From: Chitinispirillaceae bacterium
GTDB taxonomy: Bacteria; Fibrobacterota; Chitinivibrionia; Chitinivibrionales; Chitinispirillaceae
DNA length: 64,000 nucleotides
Assembly (NCBI GenBank): GCA_016927235.1
Contig: JAFGNB010000333.1
Location: forward strand, 1 to 64,000
Direction of reading: 5' to 3'
Part shown: positions 33,742-42,719 of the stretch, one piece after another
How positions within the stretch are numbered: the stretch's first letter is position 1
How the letters are laid out: each line of letters opens with the position of its first letter
Translations under genes and position numbers: made by a program
Notes under the pieces: model-generated
Database searches by the model: none
The model's input: the letters and a program-made list of their open reading frames with translations, nothing else
Told to the model about the DNA's origin: nothing

Positions 33742-35301
33742 CTACGAGGACAAATTGGCCGGTAGCGTCCGCCGGCGGCGGAAAAAAGAGCGGATCGGCC
33801 GATAGACTATGAGTAAACATGCATACAATGCCGCTGTCATCACCACACGCTTCATACCGTAAATAAAACCGACCGGCACGAGTGCGGCGGCGACGCCGCA
33901 ACTAACAAACAGCAGAAGGAACCGCTCGAGGTATCGTGAAAAAATATACCGCCGGTACTCTTTCGGACGCTGGCCGTGAAATCGCAGAAAGCGGATCCCC
34001 TCCTGCGACCATTTGCCCCTCAATCGTTTATGCCGCGCGAAGTCGTTCATGGTATCGTTCCATCCGCTCTGGCCTATGTATCGCAAAAGGAATGGTATCG
34101 AATATCCCGTATGACCGCGTTCAAGCAGAATATCAACCATCGGTGGTATGAGCTCCTTTTCACCGGGCATACTCTTGTAGGCTTTTTTAAGAAAATGAAA
34201 CGCTTCAAGGTCGCGACCGTCCTCCCTGTAATAGTCGGCCAAAAACCAGTAATCCTCCACGCAATAGGGCTGTTCGATTCTGATAACTTCATGGACGACG
34301 GCCTCCATGGCGATCGTATCTCCGGCGGTGCGCAAATGGTGATAGTAGTCACGCATGATGTCGGTATTTTCCGGGTCGATATCGATTGCCGTTTTAAATG
34401 ACGCTTTAGCTTTTTCCCATTCGTCGAGGTCGGAATAGGCGATCCCTTTTATTCTGAATGCTTCGGCATCCAGCGGCGAGATGTCGTGCGCGCGATCCGC
34501 GCATTCGATCGCCTGCTGCTGCCGGTTGTCGTTGAGATGAACATACGCCAGATCCACATACCCGATGGGTGAATTGGGGTAAAGACGGATGGACTCCTTT
34601 GCAAGCGAAGCCGCTTCTTCAAGATGGTTCGCCTGCGTATGACAAAAAACGAGACGCGAGAGAATTCTTACGTTGCGCGGGGAGTCGCGCAGAGCATTTT
34701 GATACAGTTGGATGGCTTTATCTTCCTGCTCCAGAAAAAGGTACAGATCGGCCAGCATGTCGAGAACTTCATCGTATTGCGGGTTGAGTTCCAAGGCGAT
34801 TTTGAAGCAGTGTTCCGCATTTTCGTAAAGTCCGCTTCTTTGATAGGCAATGGCTCCGTTGCGAAAGGTTTCCGGATTGCTTACCCCCCTGCGCCGCAGT
34901 TTTTCAAAGTAGCTGATGGCAAGCGGGAGTGCGTGGAGCTCGGTATAGTACCAGACGAGCGCGGTGAGCACCGTTTCATTGTCGGGGTGATATTTTTCGG
35001 CGCGCAGTAGAAATTTGCCCCCCCGTTTGACCTGATGAAGCATCGAATATGCGTAGAACAGTCCCAGCAGGCAGTCGTGATTCGTCCGGTCGAGGCGCAA
35101 TCCCTTTCGCAGCCATGAGATAGCCTCGACGGGCTTGTTCAGGTCGGTGCAAATTCGCCCGTAAAGCGCATAGATTTCCCATGTATCGCCGTAAAAATGG
35201 GAATAGCGGTCGAGAAGTTTCATCGCGTTATCGTAAAGCCCGAGTTCGATGAACTCCTCTGATTTATCAATAAGGTCGCCGAGCTCGAGCCACTCATCCA
35301 T
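33742..35301 (-). CDS. TPR-repeat membrane protein
   Basis: 519 residues from the ATG at 35301 (MDEWLELGDLIDKSEEF), which overlaps the rseC stop by eight bases; a TTG at 35358 would add 19 residues. TPR repeats run from about residue 10 to 330 (AISWLRKGLRLDRTNHDCLLG and similar). Two hydrophobic segments near the C-terminus (LLLFVSCGVAAALVPVGFIYG and VVMTAALYACLLIVY) suggest a membrane-anchored scaffold with the repeats in the cytoplasm or periplasm. The function is not recognisable. Confidence 0.7.
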   Translation of the reverse strand: MDEWLELGDLIDKSEEFIELGLYDNAMKLLDRYSHFYGDTWEIYALYGRICTDLNKPVEAISWLRKGLRLDRTNHDCLLGLFYAYSMLHQVKRGGKFLLRAEKYHPDNETVLTALVWYYTELHALPLAISYFEKLRRRGVSNPETFRNGAIAYQRSGLYENAEHCFKIALELNPQYDEVLDMLADLYLFLEQEDKAIQLYQNALRDSPRNVRILSRLVFCHTQANHLEEAASLAKESIRLYPNSPIGYVDLAYVHLNDNRQQQAIECADRAHDISPLDAEAFRIKGIAYSDLDEWEKAKASFKTAIDIDPENTDIMRDYYHHLRTAGDTIAMEAVVHEVIRIEQPYCVEDYWFLADYYREDGRDLEAFHFLKKAYKSMPGEKELIPPMVDILLERGHTGYSIPFLLRYIGQSGWNDTMNDFARHKRLRGKWSQEGIRFLRFHGQRPKEYRRYIFSRYLERFLLLFVSCGVAAALVPVGFIYGMKRVVMTAALYACLLIVYRPIRSFFRRRRTLPANLSS

Positions 35302-35782
35302 GAGCGGCGTCCTGAACGGAAGGTGGGGAAGGGTCCGCCGTATTCTGCGGGAGGACAAGAGAAGGTGGAAATCGTTTGCGGAAGAACCGGTCGATGCACC
35401 GTACGATTAGAAAGCCGCATAGAAAGGCTCCGCCGGCAGTCAGGAGAGAGCGTCCCGACTCAAGCGTTGAGGGTTCCGCGGCATACCAGACCGCAAAAGA
35501 CGCCGTGGCCGACAGCAACGGGATGCCGAAAACGATAAGTGCGCCGATCGCCTCGTTCAAATGAAAGGAACGCACGGTGACCGAAGCTCCGGGGGCAAGC
35601 CGGTCGGCGAAGGCGGTTTCAACCATGATCCTCCGCTGCGGTTTTTGAGCGCCGCAGGAACCGCAACCGCCGTCGCACGTGGTTTGTTCACTGCACCATG
35701 CCGACGGAACGACCCATACTTTCCCCTTCGCACAAGCGCTTACCACTCCCTGTAATACGATTTCATTGATTAGCCTGCTCAT
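35294..35782 (-). CDS. RseC/MucC-family membrane protein
   Basis: 162 residues. The N-terminal cysteine group CSEQTTCDGGCGSCG followed by two membrane helices (ALIVFGIPLLSATASFAVWY and LLTAGGAFLCGFLIVRCI) is the RseC layout. In other bacteria RseC proteins act with Rnf-type complexes to reduce SoxR or modulate sigma-E. No rnf genes are in the window. Start ATG 35782 lies 11 bases after the alr stop. Confidence 0.78.
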   Translation of the reverse strand: MSRLINEIVLQGVVSACAKGKVWVVPSAWCSEQTTCDGGCGSCGAQKPQRRIMVETAFADRLAPGASVTVRSFHLNEAIGALIVFGIPLLSATASFAVWYAAEPSTLESGRSLLTAGGAFLCGFLIVRCIDRFFRKRFPPSLVLPQNTADPSPPSVQDAAHG

Positions 35783-35793
35783 ATGACCGTCGA

Positions 35794-36945
35794 TCAGAAG
35801 ATAATGCCCGGGTTTTTATCGATTACCGTTCCCCGCAGGAGCCAGGCATGTTCGACGGCAGTGCCGATAGCGCAAAGTACTTCATAGCCGATGGTATTGC
35901 CGTGAAGCGCAACTTCATCGGGAGTGATCGTTTCCGCCCCCTGCCGTCCCATCACGACCGCTTCATCGCCGATATGCATTGTCGGATGCGGACCGGCATC
36001 CACCATGAAATAATCCATGGTGACATTGCCGGCGATGCGGTGGCGTCTGCCGCCAATCAGCACGTCGCCTCGATTGCTTAGATACCGGGGGACGCCGTGT
36101 GCATAACCAAGACCGATGGTTGCGATCCAGGTCCGCCGGGAAGTTACATACGTTCCGCCGTAGCCGACCGGCGTGGCTGACGGAACCTCACGAAGTGAAA
36201 CGACACTGCCCTGCAACGATACGACGGGCTTCAGCGCGGCGCCGAAAGACTGCGCCGGGTCGGGATTGCATCCGTAAAGAGCAATTCCCGGCCGTATGTG
36301 GGTGCACGAAAAAGGGGGGAAGCGCAGAACCGTTGCGCTGTTTGCGACGTGAATATGGTCGGGACGGACCCCGCCGTCGTGCAGCATCGCAAGCGCGGAT
36401 CGAAAAAGGGAGTATTGCCCCTCGACCGTCGGCGTACCGGGAACATCGGCGGATGCCATGTGCGTAAACACGCCGCCGCATCGAAGGTTGCCGTGGCGGT
36501 GAAGCGTCTCGACGAGGCGCGGCACCTCCTCGACCTTAAGCCCCAGCCGATGCATGCCGGTATCGACATTGCAATGGAAATCGACAGGGAACCCGCACCG
36601 CACCCACCGTGTAAGGTCGTCGGGGTCATTGCAGGTAAAAATGAGGCGCTTCGAAACGCCGTTGCGGAGCTGTTCTTCCGTTGCCCTCCCCAGCACAAGG
36701 AGGTCGCCGCGAATTCCGGCCGATCGAAGGGCGAATGCTTCGTCGGAAGTCGCAACGGCGAAAAAATCGACGCCCCCCTCCTTCTCGAGCGTTTGTGAAA
36801 TCACTGTCGCCCCGCAACCGTAGGCGCAGTCCTTGACGACAGCGATAACCTTCACCGATTCGGGAATACGGGAGCGGAGCTCATGCAGGTTATGCAGGAG
36901 GTTATCGAGCGATACGATGACCGACGGAGCGTAACGGTGCGGCAC
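35794..36945 (-). CDS. alr: Alanine racemase
   Basis: 383 residues from the GTG at 36945, which has AGAGGAG seven bases upstream; the longer frame to 37200 overlaps hisI without a ribosome site. The PLP Lys is in VIAVVKDCAYGCG (about residues 32-44) and the opposite-face Tyr in IGLGYAHGVPR. It makes D-alanine for peptidoglycan. The length is normal. It lies 19 bases after hisI and 11 before rseC, so it is co-transcribed with both. Confidence 0.9.
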   Translation of the reverse strand: MPHRYAPSVIVSLDNLLHNLHELRSRIPESVKVIAVVKDCAYGCGATVISQTLEKEGGVDFFAVATSDEAFALRSAGIRGDLLVLGRATEEQLRNGVSKRLIFTCNDPDDLTRWVRCGFPVDFHCNVDTGMHRLGLKVEEVPRLVETLHRHGNLRCGGVFTHMASADVPGTPTVEGQYSLFRSALAMLHDGGVRPDHIHVANSATVLRFPPFSCTHIRPGIALYGCNPDPAQSFGAALKPVVSLQGSVVSLREVPSATPVGYGGTYVTSRRTWIATIGLGYAHGVPRYLSNRGDVLIGGRRHRIAGNVTMDYFMVDAGPHPTMHIGDEAVVMGRQGAETITPDEVALHGNTIGYEVLCAIGTAVEHAWLLRGTVIDKNPGIIF

Positions 36946-36964
36946 GGGCGACTCCTCTTTCGAT

Positions 36965-37324
36965 TCATTTCTTGATTTTTGTTCGGACAATGCGCCATTC
37001 GTTGCCGTCATACCGGCGGAAAAAGCAGCTGAAATAGTTCTCATGGCAGGCGGCGCCGGTTTGCTCGACTTTGAAAAGCAGTGAATCCCCGTCGCAATCG
37101 ATATACACCTCACGGACTTTCTGAATATGTCCGGAGGTTTCCCCTTTGAACCACCGTTTACGCCGCGACCTGCTGAAATAGACCATGACGCCTTTTTCAA
37201 GCGTTTCTGCGAACGTTTCGCGGTTCATAAAGGCGAGCATGAGAACATCGTTGCTTTCGATATCCTGTACAATGGCGCTGACGAGTCCCCGATCGTCGAA
37301 TTTGACGGCATCAAGAATGTCCAT
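36965..37324 (-). CDS. hisI: Phosphoribosyl-AMP cyclohydrolase
   Basis: 119 residues from the ATG at 37324, preceded by GGAAGGACC; a start at 37381 would add a cysteine-rich leader. The HisI signature is complete: [52 protein letters not shown]. The Cys and His residues bind zinc. It catalyses the third step of histidine synthesis. It is the HisI half only, without the HisE domain. First gene of its minus-strand run. Confidence 0.9.
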   Translation of the reverse strand: MDILDAVKFDDRGLVSAIVQDIESNDVLMLAFMNRETFAETLEKGVMVYFSRSRRKRWFKGETSGHIQKVREVYIDCDGDSLLFKVEQTGAACHENYFSCFFRRYDGNEWRIVRTKIKK

Positions 37325-37401
37325 TGAGGTCCTTCCGTTGCAGCAACACCCCTCAACTTCGATGGAGTGTGTTTTTTTCAAAGCATGCCTGTTTTAGCGT
37401 G

Positions 37402-37510
37402 CTTTCGCCTCACCTCAACTCCCCCGGCCCCTCTTCCCCTCTCCGGAGAACAGAGAGGGGAAGAGGGGTGCTCCCGCAGTGCGGGACGAGGTAACGGGGT
37501 GAGGCGAAAG
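37402..37510. repeat. Nested inverted-repeat element
   Basis: Inner arms of 16 bases at 37428-37443 and 37453-37468 (CCCCTCTTCCCCTCTC and its complement) form a perfect stem with a 9-base loop. Outer arms CTTTCGCCTCACC (37402-37414) and GGTGAGGCGAAAG (37498-37510) are also complementary. The whole 109-base block resembles dispersed palindromic elements of other genomes. It fills the gap between hisI and the phospholipase D-like gene. Confidence 0.7.
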
Positions 37511-37561
37511 ATTAAAATAAAAATACTTTTTTCCCGGGCCGCACAGTGGTGTGGCGGGAAA
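37511..37561 (-). terminator. Rho-independent terminator of the proBA run
   Basis: On the minus strand TTTCCCGCCACAC pairs with GTGCGGCCCGGGAAA around a four-base loop (37530-37561, one mismatch and a short bulge), followed by a T-rich tail AAGTATTTTTATTTTAAT. It lies about 70 bases after the stop of the phospholipase D-like gene. Confidence 0.65.
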
Positions 37562-37632
37562 TAGTTGTTGGGGGGCGACGGGAAATCTGCATGGAACGCT
37601 TTCAAGCAGCAGACGAAGACCCCGTCATCACA

Positions 37633-38160
37633 TTATTGCATATCACGATAATCCGCGCAGAACGCTTTCCTGCCGCATGCGTCGCACTGTTCCCCCATCC
37701 ATATACGATCGAACTGATCCATGATCTGTTGAATCAGGCGAGGGTCGGTTGTGATGAATCCCGATTCGAAATTCCTGCGCGTTTTGCTTTTCGCTCCCAT
37801 CCCTGCGCCGGTGAGATTCGCGCTTCCACTGTAGGCGAAACCGCCGTCAACGATCACCGCCTTGAAATGGACGCGCGGGCAGAGGATTCTCTCCATGCCG
37901 TCGATCAGATTGGGGTAGCGGTCGAAATCCTTTCTGAAAGCAGGCCCCGGTTCCTTTGCATGCAGAAGCCGGATCGACACGCCGGCCGCAGCCAGCTCAG
38001 ACAGCTGCTCCAGAAAAGGGGCCATCCTCCGCCCTTTGTGAACGTAAAGATCCTTCAGATCGGATGTCGCCAGCCAGAGAAAACGACTGCTTTGGGGGAC
38101 GGCCTCGAGGATGACCTTTTCGTAGATCTCGCGGTCAGTGATGAAGGAGAGGGTTTCCAT
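37633..38160 (-). CDS. Phospholipase D-like nuclease-family protein, single HKD
   Basis: 175 residues with one HKD motif, HFKAVIVDGGFAYSGSANLTGAG (about residues 97-119), as in small Nuc-type members that work as dimers. The C-terminus ends in CDACGRKAFC, a possible zinc site. A phosphodiester-cleaving role is likely; DNA, RNA or lipid cannot be told apart. Last gene of the proBA run, 62 bases after proA. Confidence 0.75.
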   Translation of the reverse strand: METLSFITDREIYEKVILEAVPQSSRFLWLATSDLKDLYVHKGRRMAPFLEQLSELAAAGVSIRLLHAKEPGPAFRKDFDRYPNLIDGMERILCPRVHFKAVIVDGGFAYSGSANLTGAGMGAKSKTRRNFESGFITTDPRLIQQIMDQFDRIWMGEQCDACGRKAFCADYRDMQ

Positions 38161-38222
38161 GAGGGAATAAGCTGAAAACGGTTGATGAGATCAACTATTC
38201 TTCATCTTTACGAAATCCCCCC

Positions 38223-39485
38223 TCATCCCCGCACCTGTCCCGACCCGTAGACGATCCATTTATAGGTTGTAAGATCGGCGACCCCCATGGGGCCGCGGGC
38301 GTGAAGCTTGTCGGTAGAAATGCCGATTTCGCAGCCCATGCCGTACTCGCCGCCGTCCGAGAAGCGGGTGCTGGCGTTGACCATGACCGACGAGGAGTCG
38401 ACCTGCTGAATAAAGGCGGCTGCTTCCCGTTTTGATCCGGTAACGATCGCATCGGTGTGATGGGAGCCGTAGGTATTGATGTGATCGATCGCCTCGGCGA
38501 GGTTTTTGACGGTTCGTACCGCGAGCCGCAGATCGAGATACTCGGCTTTCCAGTCCTCGACGGTCGCTTCTTTTATCCGTGAAGAGAGCTTTCTTGTTGC
38601 ACTGTCGCCGATCAGTGCAACGCCGTTTTCCAGCAGGGCGTCAATGACCACGCGGCGTTTCGCACGAGGCAGTTTCGCATCGAGCAGAAGCGTCTCCATG
38701 GCGTTGCAGACTCCCGGGCGCTGCACTTTGGCGTTGACGGCAATGCCGACGGCCTTGTCGATATCGGCCGATGCCGCAATATAGACATGGCAGACGCCTT
38801 TGTAATGCTTTATTACCGGAATGCGTGATTTCTCGACGACCGTGCGTATGAGTTCTTCGCCGCCGCGCGGAATAATAAGGTCGATCAAGTCGTCTTTTTG
38901 TAACAGCAGTTCAACAGCGCGCCGGTCAACGGTTGGAATCATCTGTACGGCATCGGAAGGAAGCTTGGCTTTTGCGATCGCCTTTTTAAACAGTGAAATG
39001 AGGGCGCGGTTGGAACGAAAAGCCTCGCTTCCGCCGCGGAGAACCACCGCGTTTTGGGATTTCAGACAGATTGCTGCGGCATCAACGGTGACGTTGGGCC
39101 GTGCTTCGTAGATGATGCCGACGACGCCGATCGGCACCTTGACCTTACAGATCGAGAGACCGTTGGGCCGTACGCGGTGTTCGTATTCGGTGCCGATGGG
39201 GGAATCCATTGCCGCGACCTCTCTGAGGCCGCGAGCCATGGCCGCTACGGTTGAGTCGGAAAGGGTCAATCGGTCGATCATCGCGGGGGGAAGCCCCCTG
39301 TCACGGGCGGCGCGGAGGTCACGGCGGTTTTCTTTCTGCAACGACGACGCTTCCGTATCGAGCAGCCGTGCCGTGGTGTAAAGCGCCGCTTCGATCTTCT
39401 TTTCGGAGACGCTCTGAAGCGCATAAGCGGCTTTTTTTGCGCGCCGTCCTATGTGCTCAACGGTTTTATCAAGAGTTTGCTGCAT
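38223..39485 (-). CDS. proA: Gamma-glutamyl phosphate reductase
   Basis: 420 residues. Aldehyde-dehydrogenase-like fold with the glycine-rich VLRGGSEAFRSN, the catalytic Cys in VQRPGVCNAMETLL (about residue 260), and the late MVNASTRFSDGGEYGMGCEIGIST. It reduces gamma-glutamyl phosphate to the semialdehyde for proline. AAAGGGAG precedes the ATG. It follows proB by 71 bases. Confidence 0.94.
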   Translation of the reverse strand: MQQTLDKTVEHIGRRAKKAAYALQSVSEKKIEAALYTTARLLDTEASSLQKENRRDLRAARDRGLPPAMIDRLTLSDSTVAAMARGLREVAAMDSPIGTEYEHRVRPNGLSICKVKVPIGVVGIIYEARPNVTVDAAAICLKSQNAVVLRGGSEAFRSNRALISLFKKAIAKAKLPSDAVQMIPTVDRRAVELLLQKDDLIDLIIPRGGEELIRTVVEKSRIPVIKHYKGVCHVYIAASADIDKAVGIAVNAKVQRPGVCNAMETLLLDAKLPRAKRRVVIDALLENGVALIGDSATRKLSSRIKEATVEDWKAEYLDLRLAVRTVKNLAEAIDHINTYGSHHTDAIVTGSKREAAAFIQQVDSSSVMVNASTRFSDGGEYGMGCEIGISTDKLHARGPMGVADLTTYKWIVYGSGQVRG

Positions 39486-39556
39486 CGGTCGACTCCCTTT
39501 ACTGCGGGTGTTCGGATAAAATTACAATGCGGCGGAAACGAAACGCTACAGCGGCG

Positions 39557-40735
39557 TCAATCCGCAGATGGAGCGGCTGAAGGAGAGGGTAAGGAAACAA
39601 GCACCACCATATTATTGCGGTGAATGACTTCGTCGAACGGCTTTTCACCGAGCCGCGAGGCGATTTCCGAAGTTTTACAGCTTTGGATGATCCGTATCTC
39701 ATCTGCGCTGTAGTTCGCCATTCCACGGGCGATTGTTTTGCCGTTCTGCGTATCGATATCAACCGTGTCGCCGGCTTTGAACGCTCCCGTCACCGACCTG
39801 ATGCCTGCGGGGAGAAGGCTTTTTCCGCGTTTCACCACCGCAGCGCGTGCCCCTTCGTCGATGATGAGTTTACCGCAGCTCTGTCCGGTGAAAGCGATCC
39901 AGCGGTGACGCGAGGACATTCTCCTCCGTTGGGGCAGAAAAAGCGTGGCGGACCGCGGTTTGGAAAGCACATCGCGGAGCGACTGATCGAACCCGTCGCC
40001 GATAAGAGCATAGATTCCCGCCCGGCTGACGATTTCAGCGGCTTTGAGCTTGGTGGCCATGCCGCCCACGCTGATTTCCTTCATGCGGTCGTCGGCCATT
40101 TTTCGAATGAATGTCGACATGGATGCGACCACCGGAATATGACGGGCCGACGTATCGGTATGAGGATTGCGGTCGTAAAGGCCGCCGACATCGGTCAGGT
40201 TGACGAAAAGATCCGCCTGCGCGAGCAGGGCGATTTGCGCTCCGAGTATGTCGTTGTTGCCGAACCGGATCTCCTCGACGCCGACCGAGTCGTTTTCATT
40301 AACAATAGGAATTGCATCCAGGTCAAGCAGCTGAAAAAGGGTGTTGCGGAGATTGAAGTACCGTTTTTTACTTCGAAGGTCGTCCCACGTGAGCAGTACC
40401 TGTCCGATACGGATTCCGGATGCGGCGAAAAAATCCTCGTACCGCCGCATGAGTCGATATTGACCGACGGCAGCACACGCCTGCTGCAACGGTATTGCGG
40501 AAGGCCGTTTTTTCAGGGCGAGCGTCTCCATCCCATGGGCGATCGCTCCCGAAGATACGACAATTACGCGCAGCCCCGATGCGTGGAGAACGCCCAGGTC
40601 GCCGACGAGCCCGGCGACCCGTTTTTCATGGCCCGGAGCGGTAAGTATCCTGCTGCCGATTTTGACGACGACCGTCGATAAGCGAGGCAGTTCTTTTCTG
40701 ATTGAGAGGTGCATAGGCGCGTGAAAATAGATCAT
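39557..40735 (-). CDS. proB: Glutamate 5-kinase with PUA domain
   Basis: 392 residues from the ATG at 40735, which overlaps the previous stop as ATGA; ATG 40714 is an alternative. The amino-acid-kinase domain has VVVKIGSRIL, VVSSGAIAHGM, IPIVNENDSVG and VGGMATKLKAAEIVSRAG. From about residue 295 a PUA domain follows. It makes gamma-glutamyl phosphate, the committed and proline-inhibited step. Directly upstream of proA. Confidence 0.93.
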   Translation of the reverse strand: MIYFHAPMHLSIRKELPRLSTVVVKIGSRILTAPGHEKRVAGLVGDLGVLHASGLRVIVVSSGAIAHGMETLALKKRPSAIPLQQACAAVGQYRLMRRYEDFFAASGIRIGQVLLTWDDLRSKKRYFNLRNTLFQLLDLDAIPIVNENDSVGVEEIRFGNNDILGAQIALLAQADLFVNLTDVGGLYDRNPHTDTSARHIPVVASMSTFIRKMADDRMKEISVGGMATKLKAAEIVSRAGIYALIGDGFDQSLRDVLSKPRSATLFLPQRRRMSSRHRWIAFTGQSCGKLIIDEGARAAVVKRGKSLLPAGIRSVTGAFKAGDTVDIDTQNGKTIARGMANYSADEIRIIQSCKTSEIASRLGEKPFDEVIHRNNMVVLVSLPSPSAAPSAD

Positions 40736-41346
40736 TCGACGGCACCGCGGCACTTTTTTTCCAGATCGATGATGAAGTTTTCAAGGTCTTTGATTTTCTG
40801 GTTGAGTGAATCGCGCACCTGATAGCAACCGCGCAACGATTCCGTGAGGGCGTCGATGTTGGCGGTTGAAGGTCGCGTCTGAACGGCCTTTTTTTCGATT
40901 TTCCTGCTTTGAAGCTCTTCAAGCCGGTCGGTGGTACCGAGGTACTCTTTCTTAAATGACTGCATGACCACCAGCAGTTTTATCCAGGAATTGACTTCAG
41001 AGACGCGCGCATCGTCGGGGTACATGCTGACAAACAACTTGAATTCGCGCAGCGCGGCCTCCCAGCTGGCGAAAGGGTTTTCGTAATAGACATTAATGAA
41101 CCCGAGATAATACTGGGCGGTGCGGGCGGCCGACGATGCGGGCTTCACCGTACGTACCTTGTTGAACTTGACCTTCGCGTATTCGTAATTGCCGGCGCGG
41201 AAAAGCGAATCGGCTTCCCCCAGCAGCTGCTGTTCGTAGGTAACATACTTTCCGCCGCAGCCGAACGAGAAGAGGACGAAGGCCGCGACCGTTCCGACGA
41301 AGAAAGAGTGTCGTTTTTTGGCAATCAGAATTACGGACTCCATCAT
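40732..41346 (-). CDS. TPR-like outer-membrane lipoprotein candidate (BamD/YbgF-like)
   Basis: 204 residues. A hydrophobic leader ends FVLFSFGC, a plausible though imperfect lipobox. LLGEADSLFRAGNYEYAKVKFNKV and AQYYLGFINVYYENPFASWEAALREFKLF are TPR-like repeats of the kind in BamD and YbgF. A C-terminal coiled coil follows (LTESLRGCYQVRDSLNQKIKDLENF). It is 2 bases after the histidine kinase gene and coupled to proB by ATGA. Confidence 0.65.
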   Translation of the reverse strand: MMESVILIAKKRHSFFVGTVAAFVLFSFGCGGKYVTYEQQLLGEADSLFRAGNYEYAKVKFNKVRTVKPASSAARTAQYYLGFINVYYENPFASWEAALREFKLFVSMYPDDARVSEVNSWIKLLVVMQSFKKEYLGTTDRLEELQSRKIEKKAVQTRPSTANIDALTESLRGCYQVRDSLNQKIKDLENFIIDLEKKCRGAVE

Positions 41347-41348
41347 CG

Positions 41349-42461
41349 TCAGCTTGCCGATTTGTCGAGGTTGATCATCTGTTCTCCGCTGGAAGTGTAA
41401 TCCTCGACGACGGGATTCTTAATTTCACGCAGTTTACGGGTAACGCGTGAAATGCGGTCGGTTTCCTCGATGATGATACGGACTCTCTCCCGCATCTCTT
41501 CAGGATAATCGGCCATCGTCATCTGCAGAAACTGGGCGTTTCCCGAAATAATCATAAGCGGGTTGTTTATTTCATGATTAACTGAAGCGACAACTTCGCC
41601 GATGGCCGCAAGGCGTTTCGAACGGACCAGCGCTTCCTGAACGTTTTTCAGGTCAATTGACATCTGAAAAAATGCGGACGCAAGATCGCCGATTTCGTCG
41701 CGGGGATACCCGTGCGGATCGACATTGAAATTACCTTTCCCTATATTGCGCGCCGAAACGGTCAGCCGGCGGAGAGAATTGGTGATATAGGTTGAAAACC
41801 AGAAGGCGAAAATTATCGCCGTCACCGTAACACTGATAAGGATATAGATCGTCATCGCACGCACATTGGTTACCCTTAGCTCGACCTCCTTGATCCGTTC
41901 GTTGGTCTGCAGATCGAGAACGGCTTCCGCGCTGTCGATGACGCGGGTCAGCTTGGCTCCCGCCTCGTCGAGGATTTCATGCCAGACGTCGCTCTTTTTT
42001 TTCGGCACCTCGGTATTGCGTGTCCTGACGATGCTGTCGAACATGGTTTCGTAAAGGTTGTTGTAGAGAAGAATCGCATCCATGGACGATTTCAGTGATT
42101 GGAACGTGGTGGAGGCGATGGAAGAGAGGTTTTCTTCGGAAATGCCTGCAGAACCATTTTTGATCGAATCGAGCTTTTCGTTGATGGAATCGCAGAGTGA
42201 AATGATTTCACTCTGGGTGCGTGAAAAATTGTCGACCGACTCCTGTCGTCCAAGACGTTCGAAGCTTGCGATACTGGGTGCCTGGACCCGGTGGAGCGCT
42301 TTAAGGCGAAGCATGCGGTTTTTGATCTCATTCTGACGTTTAAGAAGCGCGGCGATACTATTGACATTTTCCAAATTGGAGACGATCACCAAAAAGAAGA
42401 CATTAAGAACGATAATGACGACGTATCCCAAGAATAATTTTGGTGCAATGGTTATACGCAT
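41349..42461 (-). CDS. Sensor protein with HAMP and DHp domains but no ATPase domain
   Basis: 370 residues. A helix near 10-32 and a second at 205-227 bracket a helical sensor domain. A HAMP linker follows, then the phospho-acceptor segment RLAAIGEVVASVNHEINNPLMIISG with His296. Only 74 residues remain after the His, ending in SGEQMINLDKSAS, so the GHKL ATPase domain is absent. The next gene starts 2 bases later and does not encode it. It may be phosphorylated in trans or be a truncated kinase. Confidence 0.75.
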   Translation of the reverse strand: MRITIAPKLFLGYVVIIVLNVFFLVIVSNLENVNSIAALLKRQNEIKNRMLRLKALHRVQAPSIASFERLGRQESVDNFSRTQSEIISLCDSINEKLDSIKNGSAGISEENLSSIASTTFQSLKSSMDAILLYNNLYETMFDSIVRTRNTEVPKKKSDVWHEILDEAGAKLTRVIDSAEAVLDLQTNERIKEVELRVTNVRAMTIYILISVTVTAIIFAFWFSTYITNSLRRLTVSARNIGKGNFNVDPHGYPRDEIGDLASAFFQMSIDLKNVQEALVRSKRLAAIGEVVASVNHEINNPLMIISGNAQFLQMTMADYPEEMRERVRIIIEETDRISRVTRKLREIKNPVVEDYTSSGEQMINLDKSAS

Positions 42462-42477
42462 GGTATCTCAATTATAT

Positions 42478-42507
42478 ATTATAATAAACGGTTTTTACAA
42501 CCTGCAA
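42478..42507 (-). promoter_or_regulatory. Promoter of the sensor-proBA run
   Basis: Read on the minus strand: TTGCAG (42507-42502), 18 bases, TATAAT (42483-42478). Initiation near 42471 leaves a leader of about 10 bases before the ATG at 42461 and no clear Shine-Dalgarno. Confidence 0.5.
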
Positions 42508-42719
42508 CCGCTCACTTCCGCTATCCGCGGATTCGAGAGCGAACGCCTGCCTTTTTTTTCCGATACGCATCATTAGCTGTTTTACAGGGTAATTGCTCGC
42601 CGCCTCATCATACCGGCAATATGAGAGAACCCCACCCCAAAAAAATATATTTCACCTGTGCCGTGAAAGATAAATTAATTAAATATACTTTCAGTTAAAT
42701 GAAAGATGCTGCACTATAC

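Noticed and set aside
39620-40681. Forward open frame of 353 codons
   Set aside because: It is antisense to proB, which has all kinase motifs.
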